Of a stretch of 64,000 nt of DNA, positions 46,511 to 57,350 are shown piece after piece. A program made the translations under genes and the position numbers. Positions within the stretch are counted from its first letter, which is position 1, and each line of letters starts with the position of its first letter. The DNA comes from Reticulitermes speratus. Taxonomy: Eukaryota > Arthropoda > Insecta > Blattodea > Rhinotermitidae. Where the stretch lies: NCBI GenBank assembly GCA_021186555.1, contig JAJKFL010000012.1:16875711-16939710 (forward strand), in the 5' to 3' direction. The notes beneath the pieces are model-generated. The model was not told where the DNA came from, searched no databases, and worked only from the letters and a program-made list of their open reading frames with translations.

Positions 46511-46625
46511 GAGCATGAAGTACTTTAAGAAATTTGCATCTTAGTTTCTAAAACCTATTTTCGTAAATTTAGTCAGACAGATAATGACTGGTTTTGCATG
46601 CTCGTGTTCAGACCAGACTACTCAC

Positions 46626-46753
46626 TAATACAAGACGTCGTTGGCCTCGTGGCGCTCGTAGCGGGCCGTCTTGGCGATGGACCTCAGAACAGAATCCCTG
46701 TAAGACGACAGCGCCTCCATCCCCTGCAGACCATAATGGATCACCTGCATGTC
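46626..46753 (-). CDS. dzy: PDZ-GEF second coding exon (start of cNMP-binding-like domain)
   Basis: This 128-bp exon encodes 42 codons plus two bases. Read on the minus strand, the acceptor is GTTTCAG| and the donor is |GTGAGT. The peptide contains YGLQGMEALSSYRDSVL and then RYERHEANDVLY. It closely resembles the mammalian RAPGEF2 segment YLHGMEALSNLRE...RYERHEANEVLYY. Codons are GC-rich at third positions, unlike the flanking AT-rich intron. It enters in phase 0, matching the upstream exon, and leaves in phase 2, matching the exon at 39935-40018. This region is the N-terminal part of the first cyclic-nucleotide-binding-like domain of the family. A second frame is also open across the exon but shows no family resemblance. 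A LINE-A fragment starts 46 bases upstream of it in the intron. Confidence 0.9.
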
Positions 46754-46798
46754 CTGAAACAGACAATACGACTGTCAGAACATTTTGGCATGGATAAC

Positions 46799-47130
46799 AA
46801 AGAACTTCGTGATATGCACTCCTCACAAAATAGTATTCGGTAATGAAATCAAGGGGGAAGAGGTGGGACGTTTATGCGGCCAGCATGGGGAGAAGATTAA
46901 TTCCTACAGAATTTTGGTTGGGAAACCTGAAGTAAAGAAACACTTGGAAGACGTAGGAGTAGAAGAAAGGGCAGTTTTAATGGAACTCAAAGAAATACGA
47001 CTAGAGGGCGTGGAATGGATTCATCTCGCTCAGGACGTAAACCAGTGTCGGGCAGTTGTGAACACGGTAATTAGATTCCAGAAATTTCTTGACTAGCTTA
47101 GAAATTATCAGCTTCCCAAAAACGTATTTT
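46799..47130 (+). mobile_element. LINE-A 3' end
   Basis: Covers SSQNS, RILVGKPEVKKHLEDVGVEE, WIHLAQDVNQCRAVVNTVI and RFQKFLD-equivalents to cagcttcccaaaaacg. It starts 46 bases from the PDZ-GEF exon acceptor. Confidence 0.75.
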
Positions 47131-47225
47131 CACTTCACCGGACATACAACATCCCAAGCTACAGGACATTGATCGACTATACGATTGTATATATAACCAA
47201 CAGCCAAAACACTTTTTAAAATAAG

Positions 47226-47228
<3 letters not shown>

Positions 47229-47271
<43 letters not shown>
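47229..47271. repeat. (TA)n microsatellite
   Basis: About 21 TA units. Confidence 0.95.
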
Positions 47272-47274
<3 letters not shown>

Positions 47275-47654
47275 GTCTAGATGGAGTCATGTAAAAACAT
47301 ATGTATGTGATAATTTTTTACTGCGTTATGTGAAGTGTTGGCATACATAACTGACTTGGACACATTGTGTTGTTTACTTCTAACGTTTGTTTCTGTGACT
47401 GTGGGCATCGGTTCATTTTAATATTGTTAGCGGCATGTGTGCTTTCATTGTAATGCCGAGTGTGTGTATCTGGATGCCGTGGATGTTTGTGGATGCGCCC
47501 CTGAGGATGGCAACTTGATTGCCAATACGTATGTAGGGGTTACAAATACACTTTGTTAATAATTCTTGTGCGTTGGTTGGTTTGACTTAAACTAAAACTC
47601 GTACCAGGATACATAAAACTATAAATTATTGCCTTATAGCGATGTCAAAGTTGT

Positions 47655-47669
47655 CCCCCCCCCCCCCCC
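47655..47669. repeat. Poly(C) tract, 15 bases
   Basis: Uninterrupted C run, followed closely by a SINE-1 scrap. Confidence 0.9.
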
Positions 47670-47761
47670 GACAGAAGAACACTGGTGCTGAAGATGAGGA
47701 AGAACAAAAACAAATTGCTAGTATTTTCTCTGTTTTTAATTAAGCTTTAAACGATGGAAAG

Positions 47762-47830
47762 CATCACGTCTGGAGGTATAGTTCCACGCATTCTTAACTT
47801 CTGCACTAGATAGATCTCCACTCAGAAAAC
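47762..47830 (-). mobile_element. SINE-1 fragment
   Basis: Only ggaggtatagttccacgcat and tcttaacttctgcactagat of the 3' half remain. Confidence 0.5.
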
Positions 47831-47990
47831 TGTAACATTACATAAACTCAAAAGGATTGTAAAACAGCTGTTAGTAATTCAGCACCAAAAGGGATATTTA
47901 CACAGAGCTGCTGACGTATTATTTAATGCTGAGTGTATATAAACTTATAATTTAAAAAGATTTCGTATTATAACTTAAAATATAGGTTAC

Positions 47991-48403
47991 TGCAGGCGTG
48001 CATCCGAAGAAGGGGGGCTGCCAGGCTGCAGCCCCCTCCCCCCAAATCGGAATTTTTAAAAGACACAGATTTTGTAGACACAATTATATCAAACGGTTTA
48101 CGCGATTTACCCTTCAGCCGAAATTAGTCACTGAAAACGGCTGATGACTAATACGTCTGGTACATCTGAATTTCGAAAAATAAAATAAACTTAGAGAGTC
48201 TCAGATGAACTTAAAAACAAGAAGGTTAGACATTGTGATTTAAATTAAGTGAGTCGTTGCAAACAAGTTACAGTTATATTAAGACATGGTGTTTATAACA
48301 TACTTATTAAAATCAAACATAAATTAGGCCTATATATAGCCTCAGGATCAGTCAACCATCCCCCCCCCCCCCCCAATGAAAAGTTCTGGGTGCGCGCCTG
48401 CAT
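47991..48403 (-). mobile_element. DT-1 element, uninterrupted copy
   Basis: The ends tgcaggcgtgcatccgaaga and gggtgcgcgcctgca are inverted. A C15 run (48360-48374) corresponds to the G run of the 12951 copy. The stretch aaggttagacattgtgattt, followed by aaattaagtg, is the uninterrupted target of the insertion found in the other copy. Confidence 0.85.
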
Positions 48404-48897
48404 AACTGTACACCCATGTCTCATTTACATAGGCCCATCCCCTTACAAGCAAAATAAAACACTACACAAATATGTATAATGAAACGTGTTTCCATTTTAA
48501 TTGTATGTAACGGTCTCATAAGGACACATGCGGTGTGCTGAAACACGTACGTAATCAGTTACGCGAATTTGTGTTTAACACGCCTGAGGAGCTGTCAGTC
48601 CTTTTTATAAAACCAAGAGGGATCTGCAGAAAGAAAGAAAGAAAGGCTACACTGGTATTTCATCTCAGGTAGAGGCAACTGAGTACAAAGTTGGAATAAC
48701 ATTTACCCCACGCCGCGCCACGTGGAATGTGTCTGACCTCCAAAAATACATTATTTCATATGTTCAACAGTTCCACTTACAGCATACTACGCGAACTCAT
48801 CCCACGCCTTGCACATTACAAATAAAGCACTTCGAGGCTGTCAAACATACTTCACGTAGCACAGCGTAGCGTGATAGAGGTAAAAAAAAGTGACGTT

Positions 48898-49030
48898 TCT
48901 GTATACGCCGTGAAGGCAAAGGGGGGAAAAGAGGTATAGATCCACTCATTCTTAACCTCGGTCCTAGACGGAGGCGTGGTGTGGGGGCAAGTGGAATTCC
49001 GCGTAATCTTTCTCCTGTATACTGAACATC
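48898..49030 (-). mobile_element. SINE-1 fragment
   Basis: acgccgtgaaggcaaagggg, ctcattcttaacctcggtcc and tctttctcctgtatactgaa; head half lost. Confidence 0.65.
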
Positions 49031-49305
49031 ATTTAACAACAGCAAAAACAACCTCACTCACGGGGTTCACAACTCACTAATTACACTCATAAATCGCTCA
49101 GTCCCGTGAGTATGCTCCCTGCTCTTATATGTTACCTAATTTCCCTCCCGTAAGAAGAGGCGTAACCAAATTCAGACACGATTGCGCTGTTACCAACCTA
49201 ATAAAAACAGCTATAAATAAATGCGTGGGACGTAACGAGGAGACTGAACAACGGATGCGGGTGAGACGTAATATTCAGCTACACTTCGCTATAGTCTATC
49301 CAGCA

Positions 49306-49537
49306 TTAACCCTTATCGGTCCAATGTCGAGTTGAATTCGACAGCGCTTTCAGCTCTACAAGATCCAATGTCGAGCTCCAATCGACACGTGATTTTACAG
49401 TGTTTAATGTTGGTTTTCCGTAAGCTCCTGTTATTTAGTGGCTGCTCTTGAACCTCGAAGTTTAAAGATTTTCTGTAAAATCAATTTGAACCAGACTGTT
49501 GAAATTCACAATAATAATTTGGACCGCAAAGGGTTTA
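49306..49537. mobile_element. PB-1 element, second copy, 232 bp
   Basis: Starts TTAACCCTTATCGGTCC and ends GCAAAGGGTTTA. Its length equals the 42403 copy and it aligns end to end with it, including gatccaatgtcgagctc and attttacagtgttta. Confidence 0.7.
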
Positions 49538-49810
49538 CAACAGACAATGACCGAGGTAACGCTCGAACTTGTAATCAAGAAGTGTCTTCCGAATCTCTGC
49601 CGAGTCATCGGCTATCCTGAGAGTCTTGTCGGCTTCCATCAGTACTTATAAGCAACTGCTGGGAGAGTACCTCCATAAGGTAGCGACCGCTTCCTTCCAA
49701 ATCCGTGCCAGTACATCATTAATCACACATAAAAGAGCCTGGGTTACTGACAAATTCGGAAAATACAGCACAACATGGGACTATTTATCTTACGGATTGT
49801 AACATTCATC

Positions 49811-49936
49811 CGATCCCGGTGGCCACGCGGTCTAAGGCGTGGGTCTGCGGCCGCTCGCTTGCTGGAATTGTGGGTTCGAATCCCGCCGGTGTCATGGATG
49901 TCTGTCTCTTGTGAGTGTTATGTGTTGTCAGGTAGA
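49811..49936 (+). mobile_element. SINE-2, 5' part only
   Basis: A well-preserved head (gatcccggtggccacgcggt, gggttcgaatcccgccgg) runs to ttgtcaggtagaggt, where SINE-3 begins. Confidence 0.85.
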
Positions 49937-50195
49937 GGTGGCGCAGTTGCTTGAGGCACTGTGCTACCGGAAGGTCGCGGGTTCGATTTCCGATGATGTA
50001 ATTGGAATTTTTCACTGAATTAATCCTTCCGGCCGCACTATGACCCTGGGGTCGACTCAACCTCTAACCGAAATGAGTACTAGGGGTATCTCCTGGAGGT
50101 AAAGGCGGCCGGTGCGTAGGACTGACAACCTTGCCACCGTCATTTGCCCGTTGTCTATAAATTCTGGAACCTTCAACCTCCTGGAGCCATAAAGG
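49937..50195 (+). mobile_element. SINE-3 copy joined to SINE-2
   Basis: The head is ggcgcagttgcttgaggcac with B box gcgggttcgatttccg. The body is ggaatttttcactgaattaa, taaaggcggccggtgcgtag and cttcaacctcctggagcc. Confidence 0.85.
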
Positions 50196-50374
50196 CTTTT
50201 ACATTTATTTGTACACTAACTTTTGGCTTGGAAATCTTCATTCCATAAGAAGTTTAAGACTTTACGACATAAACCGATAAATTGTTTCAAATACAATTTC
50301 ATATTTCAGTCATTTAAAGCACAGTGGTTCTTATAACGTACCATTTGCTTTTAACATTAATTTCGCCCACAGAG

Positions 50375-50506
50375 AGTAGGGGAGAGGGGGGCTAGTTGGC
50401 TACAGGGGTAAGTTGGCAAAATGGCCATAACTCCCAAAGATGTACAGGGAAAATGTGAAAAATTATAACGTGAAAAGTGTGCCAACTATACCCCCTCTCC
50501 CCTACT
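50375..50506. mobile_element. 132-bp inverted-repeat element (agtaggggagaggggg)
   Basis: The ends agtaggggagaggggg and ccccctctcccctact are perfect complements of 16 bases, followed by imperfectly inverted gctagttggc / gccaactata. No coding content. Confidence 0.8.
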
Positions 50507-51737
50507 TACGCGTTTCATTTGGTTTCCACAATAAACACTGATTATTTCCTTACAGACCATTAACGGCTTGGTCTTTAAAATTGAGTCCCATTCTGTTACA
50601 CACGAGATAGGAACTGCATTTTAAAATGTTATGTGGATGAATTTCGTACTTCAATTGGTTAAGTGACTAGCAGGTGTGTGCCCTATTTTATGTGAGACTG
50701 TCCGCGAATAGCACAGCTAGATTCGCTAGGGTTTTCCATCTCTGTTGAGGAATGCTCTTTCTTTCTGAATCTCCTTTCGTTACGAATAAATTGCCCTGGG
50801 ATTAAAGCACACCAACATTATGCCATAACACTATTATTTAGATATTAGCACGCAAGCACACAGGCAATACTACAGCAGTCAAATTAGTGTTTATCCATCT
50901 ACCGTGCAGTAATTCTATTACACAGCGCCTCCATAAAAGAAATGCCGAAAGAGAAAATCAGTATAAAAATGGCCCGCCCAAGTCCAATCTTGACTTCGTA
51001 GGGTCATTCAGTAATATAACTTAAGCACTGTATTACTGGCAGCTATCCAATCACAGCACGTGGGAGGTCCGCGGTACGTTTCAGTATAACAGTGCCGTAA
51101 CTACACTGTCTTCAAAAAACAATTACCGCATATCTACTTGTATGTCTTAAGCTTGATGCTAGAATCACAGCGTCTTGAGAGAAAGAGAGACTTAAATACG
51201 TGAATTAGGAAATGATTCATTGCGAAATAACTGCGGTCACTTCACGGTTGTTTAGTTACCTCGAAGACCGGAGAGTGAGGTACTGGACACACAACACGTG
51301 TTTGTTTCTGTCTTTAAACTTTTGTTCTGAAAGTAATTTACTCTGATACATAATTAGGGAGCTACGTGCGAGACACGCGAAGAAACGCGTAAAGTGCCCT
51401 TTAGTGTTGCGCGAATTTAGACAGAATTATAAACTGTCAACAGGTTTTGATACAACTCAACACTACCAAATTTAATAGACACACGGGCAGCGGACGGACA
51501 GACAGACAGACAGACATGGCGAAGAAAACAAGCGCAAATCTGCAGATGTTCGTTTCGAATGCGCCACAAATAAACAACCAAAAGAAGGAAAGAAAGCAGG
51601 AAGGAGAGAAAGTAAGAAATTGAAAAGGAAAAATATGAATAAAGATGAGAAGCAGCAATAAACAAATAAATAAAGTAAGTAATAAAGTAAAATAAAAGTT
51701 GGAAGATAGGATATGGCATATCTAAACTGTCTCTTTA
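50507..51737. other. Unassigned intron sequence with one short repeat
   Basis: No exon found. A GACA-rich repeat related to the 7985 element lies at about 51455-51570. A purine-rich stretch follows at 51580-51710. Confidence 0.4.
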
Positions 51738-51738
51738 A

Positions 51739-51769
<31 letters not shown>

Positions 51770-51770
51770 T
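51738..51770. repeat. (ATT)n microsatellite
   Basis: About eleven ATT units. Confidence 0.93.
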
Positions 51771-51814
51771 CAGGCGTTATCTAATGATACGCTAAGTAGG
51801 AAAATATTTCAGAC

Positions 51815-52075
51815 AAAATATCTTCGACGACCAAGGAATAGGGCTTCGATTCCCTGCAGAGGCATGTGACTTTTCTCTTCTTAAAAGAGTGTAGGCTGAA
51901 TCTTTGACCCAGCCAGCCTCTTATCCAATGGATACAGGGAAATATTTCCCCGCGGGTAAAATGGCTGGAACGTGAAGCTGATCACTGACCTCCATCCAGT
52001 GCCAAGGTTAAGAATGCTTGGAGCTATACATCCACTCCCCTCTATGCTTTCACAGCGCGTTACATTTCACAGAGC
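51815..52075 (+). mobile_element. SINE-1 copy, nearly complete
   Basis: B box gcttcgattccctgcaga, body gacccagccagcctcttatc and tgccaaggttaagaatgctt, tail side catccactcccctctatgct. Confidence 0.78.
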
Positions 52076-52379
52076 AAATGTCAGATTACAATTACGTGTG
52101 GGAGGGACTGAGCGGGGGTGTACAAACCAAAATACTTCAAATTGTTTGTGGTTATAGAGCTATTAACAAAGCGCAAACAAGAAAAAGGTCAAATTGTTCT
52201 TATATGTAGGCACTGCACCATGAAGGCGTATGGAGCCTTGAAGGTAAATGTTCCACATATTATAAACCTAGACACCAGGCACAGAAAAAATGTCAACTTA
52301 GGAGTAAAACGGTAAAGGTAAATTTGTTTCTCTGTTTTAACATCACCAAAGTGCGTAGGAGATATCGAGGTAAAGCTCT

Positions 52380-52505
52380 GCGTATTCTAGACCCCGGCAA
52401 TAGCTGGAGGTTTTGGGAAATTTCACGCTCCGGTTGCTTTAACCTTAGGATAGAGGGCATGGTACCTACTAGATACGAGACTGGGCGTGGTGGTAAACAT
52501 CCACT
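52380..52505 (-). mobile_element. SINE-1 fragment, diverged
   Basis: gcgtattctagaccccggca, ctccggttgctttaacctta and gggcatggtacctactagat correspond to the body in reverse. Confidence 0.5.
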
Positions 52506-53154
52506 TATTAATATTTATGTCGGGAAAAGCACAGCGAATATTTGCACCTCTTAAGCCGATTACGGTGGCTGAAGTAGCATCGTTTCCGAATTGCATTCGG
52601 AAGATACCAGTTTGGAATATCAACTGAGAAACCGACTGTCCTGAGATTATTTGTGGGCTTCCTTAGTTCATAGAGGAAATTCCGAAAAAAAAATGAAATT
52701 AGACCATAGACGCTCTTAACAACAGCATTTACAATTCATAATTCATCTTATTATATGACGCTATATAATCCGAGTCACTGACATCATCGTTAAGCAAGTA
52801 TAAACATAGCGTCTTGTAGACGACTTCTTCCCCGCAAAGCAATGATGAAGCGCTCCCAAGTTCAGCGGCAGTTGAAACATTTTACTCCCACATATTTGTT
52901 TTTTAATTCAAGCAGAGAAGAAGTTTTCTCGTGTCTTGCTGTTCCACATCTCGTAACCTGGTCACGAAGTGCCACTAGGGACAAAAGGTGGGCCTCTCCC
53001 CGTAACAGGATTCCTTTACGTAGCTATCACTGCACGGTGTGTGGTTCAGCCGCAGTTACTACAGCAGTCACATCAAGCACAACACGTTTCGATCAAGATG
53101 TGAGGCCCATAATTGTACTGCCAATTAAACAAGTACCCACCCACTCAATACGTA

Positions 53155-53440
53155 AATAACTAAGTAACCTACCAAGTAAGTCAAGCTAGCTAACTAAATA
53201 ACCAATCATATAAGCAAATAGCTAATTAAATAATTAACCCGCAATGTAAGTGATTACGTAGCTGAGTAATCAACCAGTAACATAACTAACTTACTGGCTA
53301 ATCAAAGAACCAAACAGGTATCCAACCAATTAACCAAACTACAAACCAACTATTCAAGTGACGATCTAACTAATTGAAATAAGCAAGCAAATAAGAAATT
53401 AAGTAAAATAAAAAGTAAAGTAAAGGTAAATTTCACCCTA
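53155..53440. repeat. Degenerate CTAA/TAAG-type tandem tract
   Basis: About 285 bases of loosely repeating 4- to 8-base units (ctaactaa, accaa, taagcaa) run into the TTTACC-type tail of the SINE-1 copy that follows. Confidence 0.65.
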
Positions 53441-53695
53441 GAACAGTCCACGAAGACTCAGAGGGAGAGTAGAGGTATAGCTCTACTCTTTCTTTAACCT
53501 AGGCGCTAGATGGGGGTGGGTGGTCAAACGCCACGCCCCGGTCGCTTTACCCCCGGAAATGACCAGGTACCCATTGTACAGGAGGCTGGGTAGGCCCCAG
53601 GGCCGGTCTGGACGGGTGCGGAAAATCTCGCCCCCACCGGAATTCGAACACCGGACCGTCCAGTCCATAGTGAGTCGCTATACCGACTGCATGCA
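53405..53695 (-). mobile_element. SINE-1 copy, full length
   Basis: Tail (gtaaaggtaaatttcaccct), body (ccccggtcgctttacccccg) and head (ggaattcgaacaccggaccg, gtcgctataccgact) are complete, and close in sequence to the 19563 and 31325 copies. Confidence 0.9.
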
Positions 53696-53890
53696 AAAGC
53701 GGAACAAATCTCAGTAGCATTTATATTTATATGTATATTTTAACCTGGATATCACTGTCATTGCCTAGTGAGCTACGACGTTTGACTGTACCTTACATGA
53801 CCATGTAAGTGATGCGAATCTTGGAAGTTATATGCGACAAGTTAACCTGGTATAAAGCACGTACTTAAACAGTACGTTCTTCTAACTACT

Positions 53891-54312
53891 TAACTAACTT
53901 CATGGAGCTTAGTCCCTCTTGAAAAGTTGGTATTTCCGCAACTACCGAAGAAACTCCCCGCATTATATGAGACCCAAATATTCAGTATCATGTTCACAAG
54001 AGCTCGCCATTTGTACCTATACTAAGGTAGAAGAAACCAGTTCACGCCCTCCCATTTTATTTAGTTAAGAAGCAATTTAGTCTTCCATCCACGCCTAGGT
54101 CTTGCAAGGGGTCTCTTTCCTTCAGAGTTACCCACCAAAACTCTGTACGAATTACTCTTCTATGCATACTAAATGTTCCGCCTAATCGCCCCCTCTCTCG
54201 ATTTTATCATCATCAGAATTTCATCATAATAATGTTTGGCGAGGAGTACATAATTATGAAGCTCCCGCGCATGAAATTTTCTCCAGCCTCCTGTCATTCC
54301 TCTATCTTCATT
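53891..54312 (-). mobile_element. LINE-A 3' end, head-to-head pair (left)
   Basis: Runs from the terminus taactaacttcatggagctt through cgcctaggtcttgcaagggg to tctccagcctcctgtcattc, the EWRRLHNEE segment, with many indels. Confidence 0.8.
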
Positions 54313-54317
54313 TCAAA

Positions 54318-54462
54318 TATTCTCGTCAGGACAGGGATAGGTGGTGGGTTATTGTGGACTCGGTGATGAACCTTCGGGTTCCATAAAATGCGGGGAATTT
54401 CTTGATCATCTGAGGAAATATTAGCTTCTCAAGAAGGACTCTGTTCTCTGAGTTAGTTATTT
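54318..54462 (+). mobile_element. LINE-A 3' end, head-to-head pair (right)
   Basis: caggacagggataggtggtg, aaccttcgggttccataaaa and ctcaagaaggactctgttct; only the last 145 bases are kept. Confidence 0.85.
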
Positions 54463-55376
54463 TCCTCAGCACGCTGCTTTCGAACACTCTCAGCATGTGT
54501 TCTCCTCTTGATGTAAGACAAGTTTCACAAACACACATACAAAACATGACATAAAATTACAGCTTTGTGTGTTTTAATCTTTACGCGTCCAGATACCGAT
54601 AGCAGACAGGAAGATGAGTTCATCCTCTACAGTTGATGATCAATTGCATGCAGCTTCTTTTAAGAAACATTTATCTGTTATCGAACTACATTCCTGTTAG
54701 CGTCAATACCCAACTTGATGGATATGACCAGTCAGTCCCACTGACGCCGGAAGGGTTAAGTCCCCTGTCCTAAGAAGGGGAAGGTCCCTTGGGGTGGAAC
54801 AGCTGGAAACAGCCGCGCTTCGTGGGGTTGTCGTGTTTGAAAGGGGACAGGGAAAATGTCAAGAATAAGAAATGATAAGCACGTCGGAAGCCACGAGGTG
54901 CCCCCCGAGCTCAGGCTGCACGCAATGCCTTTACCCGTCTGATAGTTATAAGTATTGATCATGTATCTCCCAGCGATGAGTTAGCGGTTCGCGGGCGACA
55001 TTTTATTAACTCGTGTGTCAGACTATGTCACTTACCGAATGTACTGAAATTAAGTTGTCAAATTTAATAGTCTACTGTAATAGTCCGTAAAGATGAGGCA
55101 GTGTCTTAAGAGCAGCTTACAGGGGACGCTGAAATATTTTAGGTTTAGCTTCAGAGCTAAATGGAGAATGGAGGATGTTGCGTAACCTGAAGCTTCATGG
55201 TATATATAGCTCAAATGAACGTACCAGTATAGCAAAATTGTGGAAGATGCGATTTGCTGGGAATGTATTTCAAACTCAGCAAAAAAAATAATTACTAGCA
55301 CGACTTTGATGGGAATGCTCTCTGAAAGGCAGACAATGAACAGGATTTGTACTCCTAATTAATGGTATTTTTTTAA
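54463..55376. other. Unassigned intron sequence
   Basis: No exon or repeat family recognised. A locally GC-rich segment at 54720-54950 has no open, splice-bounded frame. Confidence 0.35.
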
Positions 55377-55628
55377 TGGCTCGACAGCCCCTTGGGGGCC
55401 TAGGCCGCCTCATTATTGAGGCTTCGTGATCACACTCAGTTAGACACACCACACTCGGTAGGACTCCTCTGGACGAGTGACCAGTCCGTCGCAGAGACCT
55501 CTACCTGACACCAACAAACAACACTCACAAGAGACAGACATCCATGCCCTAGGCGGGATTCGAACCCACAATCCCAGTAAGCGAGCGGCCGAAGACCCAC
55601 GCCTTAGACCGCGCGGCCACTGGGATCG
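55377..55628 (-). mobile_element. SINE-2 copy, full length
   Basis: On the minus strand the head gatcccagtggccgcgcggt, B box gggttcgaatcccgcc, body cactcgtccagaggagtcct and end ggcggcctaggcccc are intact. Confidence 0.9.
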
Positions 55629-55639
55629 GCACACTAAAT

Positions 55640-55955
55640 GGTATTAGGATGATAAAATCAACGAGGATGAGGTGGGTGTTGCATGTGGCATGAATGGGAG
55701 AGAAGAGCGATTTACATGGGATTTCGGAGGAAAGAGACCACTTGGAAGACCTAAGCATAGAATGGAAGATAATAGTAAAATGGATCTTAAATAATATGGG
55801 ATGACGTGAACTTCATTCATGTGGCTCATGATAAGGACAAGTGGCTGGCTGTTGTAAACGCGGTAATGAACCTGCGGATTCCATACAATGCGGGGAATTT
55901 CTTGACTAACTGAGGAACTATAAGCTTCGCAAGAAGGACTATGGTCCATGGAGTT
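55640..55955 (+). mobile_element. LINE-A 3' end
   Basis: gaggatgaggtgggtgttgc (MRWV-H), acttggaagacctaagcata, tggctcatgataaggacaag and the terminus gcaagaaggactatggtcca. Confidence 0.82.
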
Positions 55956-56039
55956 CAGTCGTCGCATCTACCTAGACGTCACGGCTAGCCGCACAATGTG
56001 GTCTTAAAGTATCGTGACTACAAACATCTGCAGCAAGTT

Positions 56040-56215
56040 ATTTTCCTTTTACTTGGCTCAATAATTTAAAAATCCGATGGCAGCAAATCATTTTTTTCAC
56101 TCAAAATATCCATTTTTTCCACCCATTTTGCTGCGCCTTGGACTCTGTTGTCACGGGCGGCTGCATCACTCGCCGCCTCCCCCCCCCCCCCCCCAACAAC
56201 TACGACTCTGATCGT
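56040..56215. mobile_element. DT-2 element, right half, with C16 run
   Basis: ttacttggctcaataattta and ggctgcatcactcgccgcct, then a C run at 56179-56194 and caacaactacgactctg. Confidence 0.6.
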
Positions 56216-56534
56216 ATTGTGATACTAAACACACGCATCTCTTGGCTTTACATCATATGTTACAATTAGATCAGCCCATACTCTTAAATACAATCCAAAC
56301 ACTGTACGTACATGCATAATACATGCCTCCACGTTTAAATTATGTAATGCTCTGATGAAGACACAAAAGTTATGTTGATACGTGTAACCGATTGTACGAA
56401 ATAAGGATTATTATTTTTTTTTTACGAAAATAACTTGTAAACTTTTCAGGAAATCAATAATAATGGGTCTTAGAAAAATTATTTGTGGGGATCTAAAACT
56501 GATTAAATTGGGTCAAGTCGAAAGATAAAATCTC

Positions 56535-56605
56535 ACCGCTACACTGAGGATTGAGACAACATATACCTAACTACATTACACGGCGTCACGTTCCAAAATA
56601 TATTA
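56535..56605. mobile_element. FB-1 fragment
   Basis: aactacattacacggcgtca with cgttccaaaat matches the outer arm only. Confidence 0.45.
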
Positions 56606-56884
56606 ATCATCATAGCCCGCCATGAGAAATTAAAATGTATTATTTTATTTTCAGAATTTTGAAGATATAATTATTCAAACTGCGGTTACTTTACTTACGA
56701 AATAATGGAGATAACGGACCACAGCGAAAATGTCGCGAAGTTCGGAGGTTGAAAGAACTAATTTTAGACCGTGTCCAGTGACAATCTTCGGTATTAGAGG
56801 AACTGAATCTTCGGGTTCTGCTGCCAGACAGTCATTTAGGGGTAAAATGCAGTTAAAAAGTTCTGAACGTACTCAGGATTCGGG

Positions 56885-57164
56885 ACAGTACAGACGGTGT
56901 AGCGACTGGTGATGGGCTGGACGAGCCAGGGTTGGAATCCCAGTACAGGCAAGAGATTTTTTCTTCTCCAAAAACGTCCAGACTGCCGTGAGCCACCACC
57001 CAGCCTTCTATGCAATGGGCACCGGGTTTCTTCCCGGGGGGTAAAGCGGCCGGGTAGTGAAGTTGACCACTCTCATCCATCTGGTGCCGAGGTTAAGAAT
57101 AAGAAGAGCTATACCTTTGCTCCCCTTATATGCCGTCATGGCGTGGGCAGGAACAACTTTTTCA
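56885..57164 (+). mobile_element. SINE-1 copy, full length
   Basis: Head gtagcgactggtgatgggct with B-box-like agggttggaatcccagta, body gtccagactgccgtgagcca and taaagcggccgggtagtgaa, tail side tatgccgtcatggcgtggg. Confidence 0.85.
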
Positions 57165-57350
57165 ACTTACTCAATGGAACAAAGTCCTTCTTGAAAAGCT
57201 GATGGTCTCACAGTTTGTTACGAAATATTTGACCTTACATTCATCGACATGTTCAATAGGTCTCAGCTCTGGAGTCTAATAAGCCAGATTAATCCAGTTC
57301 AAACCCTCATAAACATGGAGATTCACTTTAATATTATACTACAATGTACG
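57165..57350 (-). mobile_element. LINE-A fragment next to the PDZ-GEF start exon
   Basis: aatggaacaaagtccttctt, gattaatccagttcaaaccc and aatattatactacaatgtac follow the 3' end in reverse, stopping about 20 bases from the exon's donor. Confidence 0.7.
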
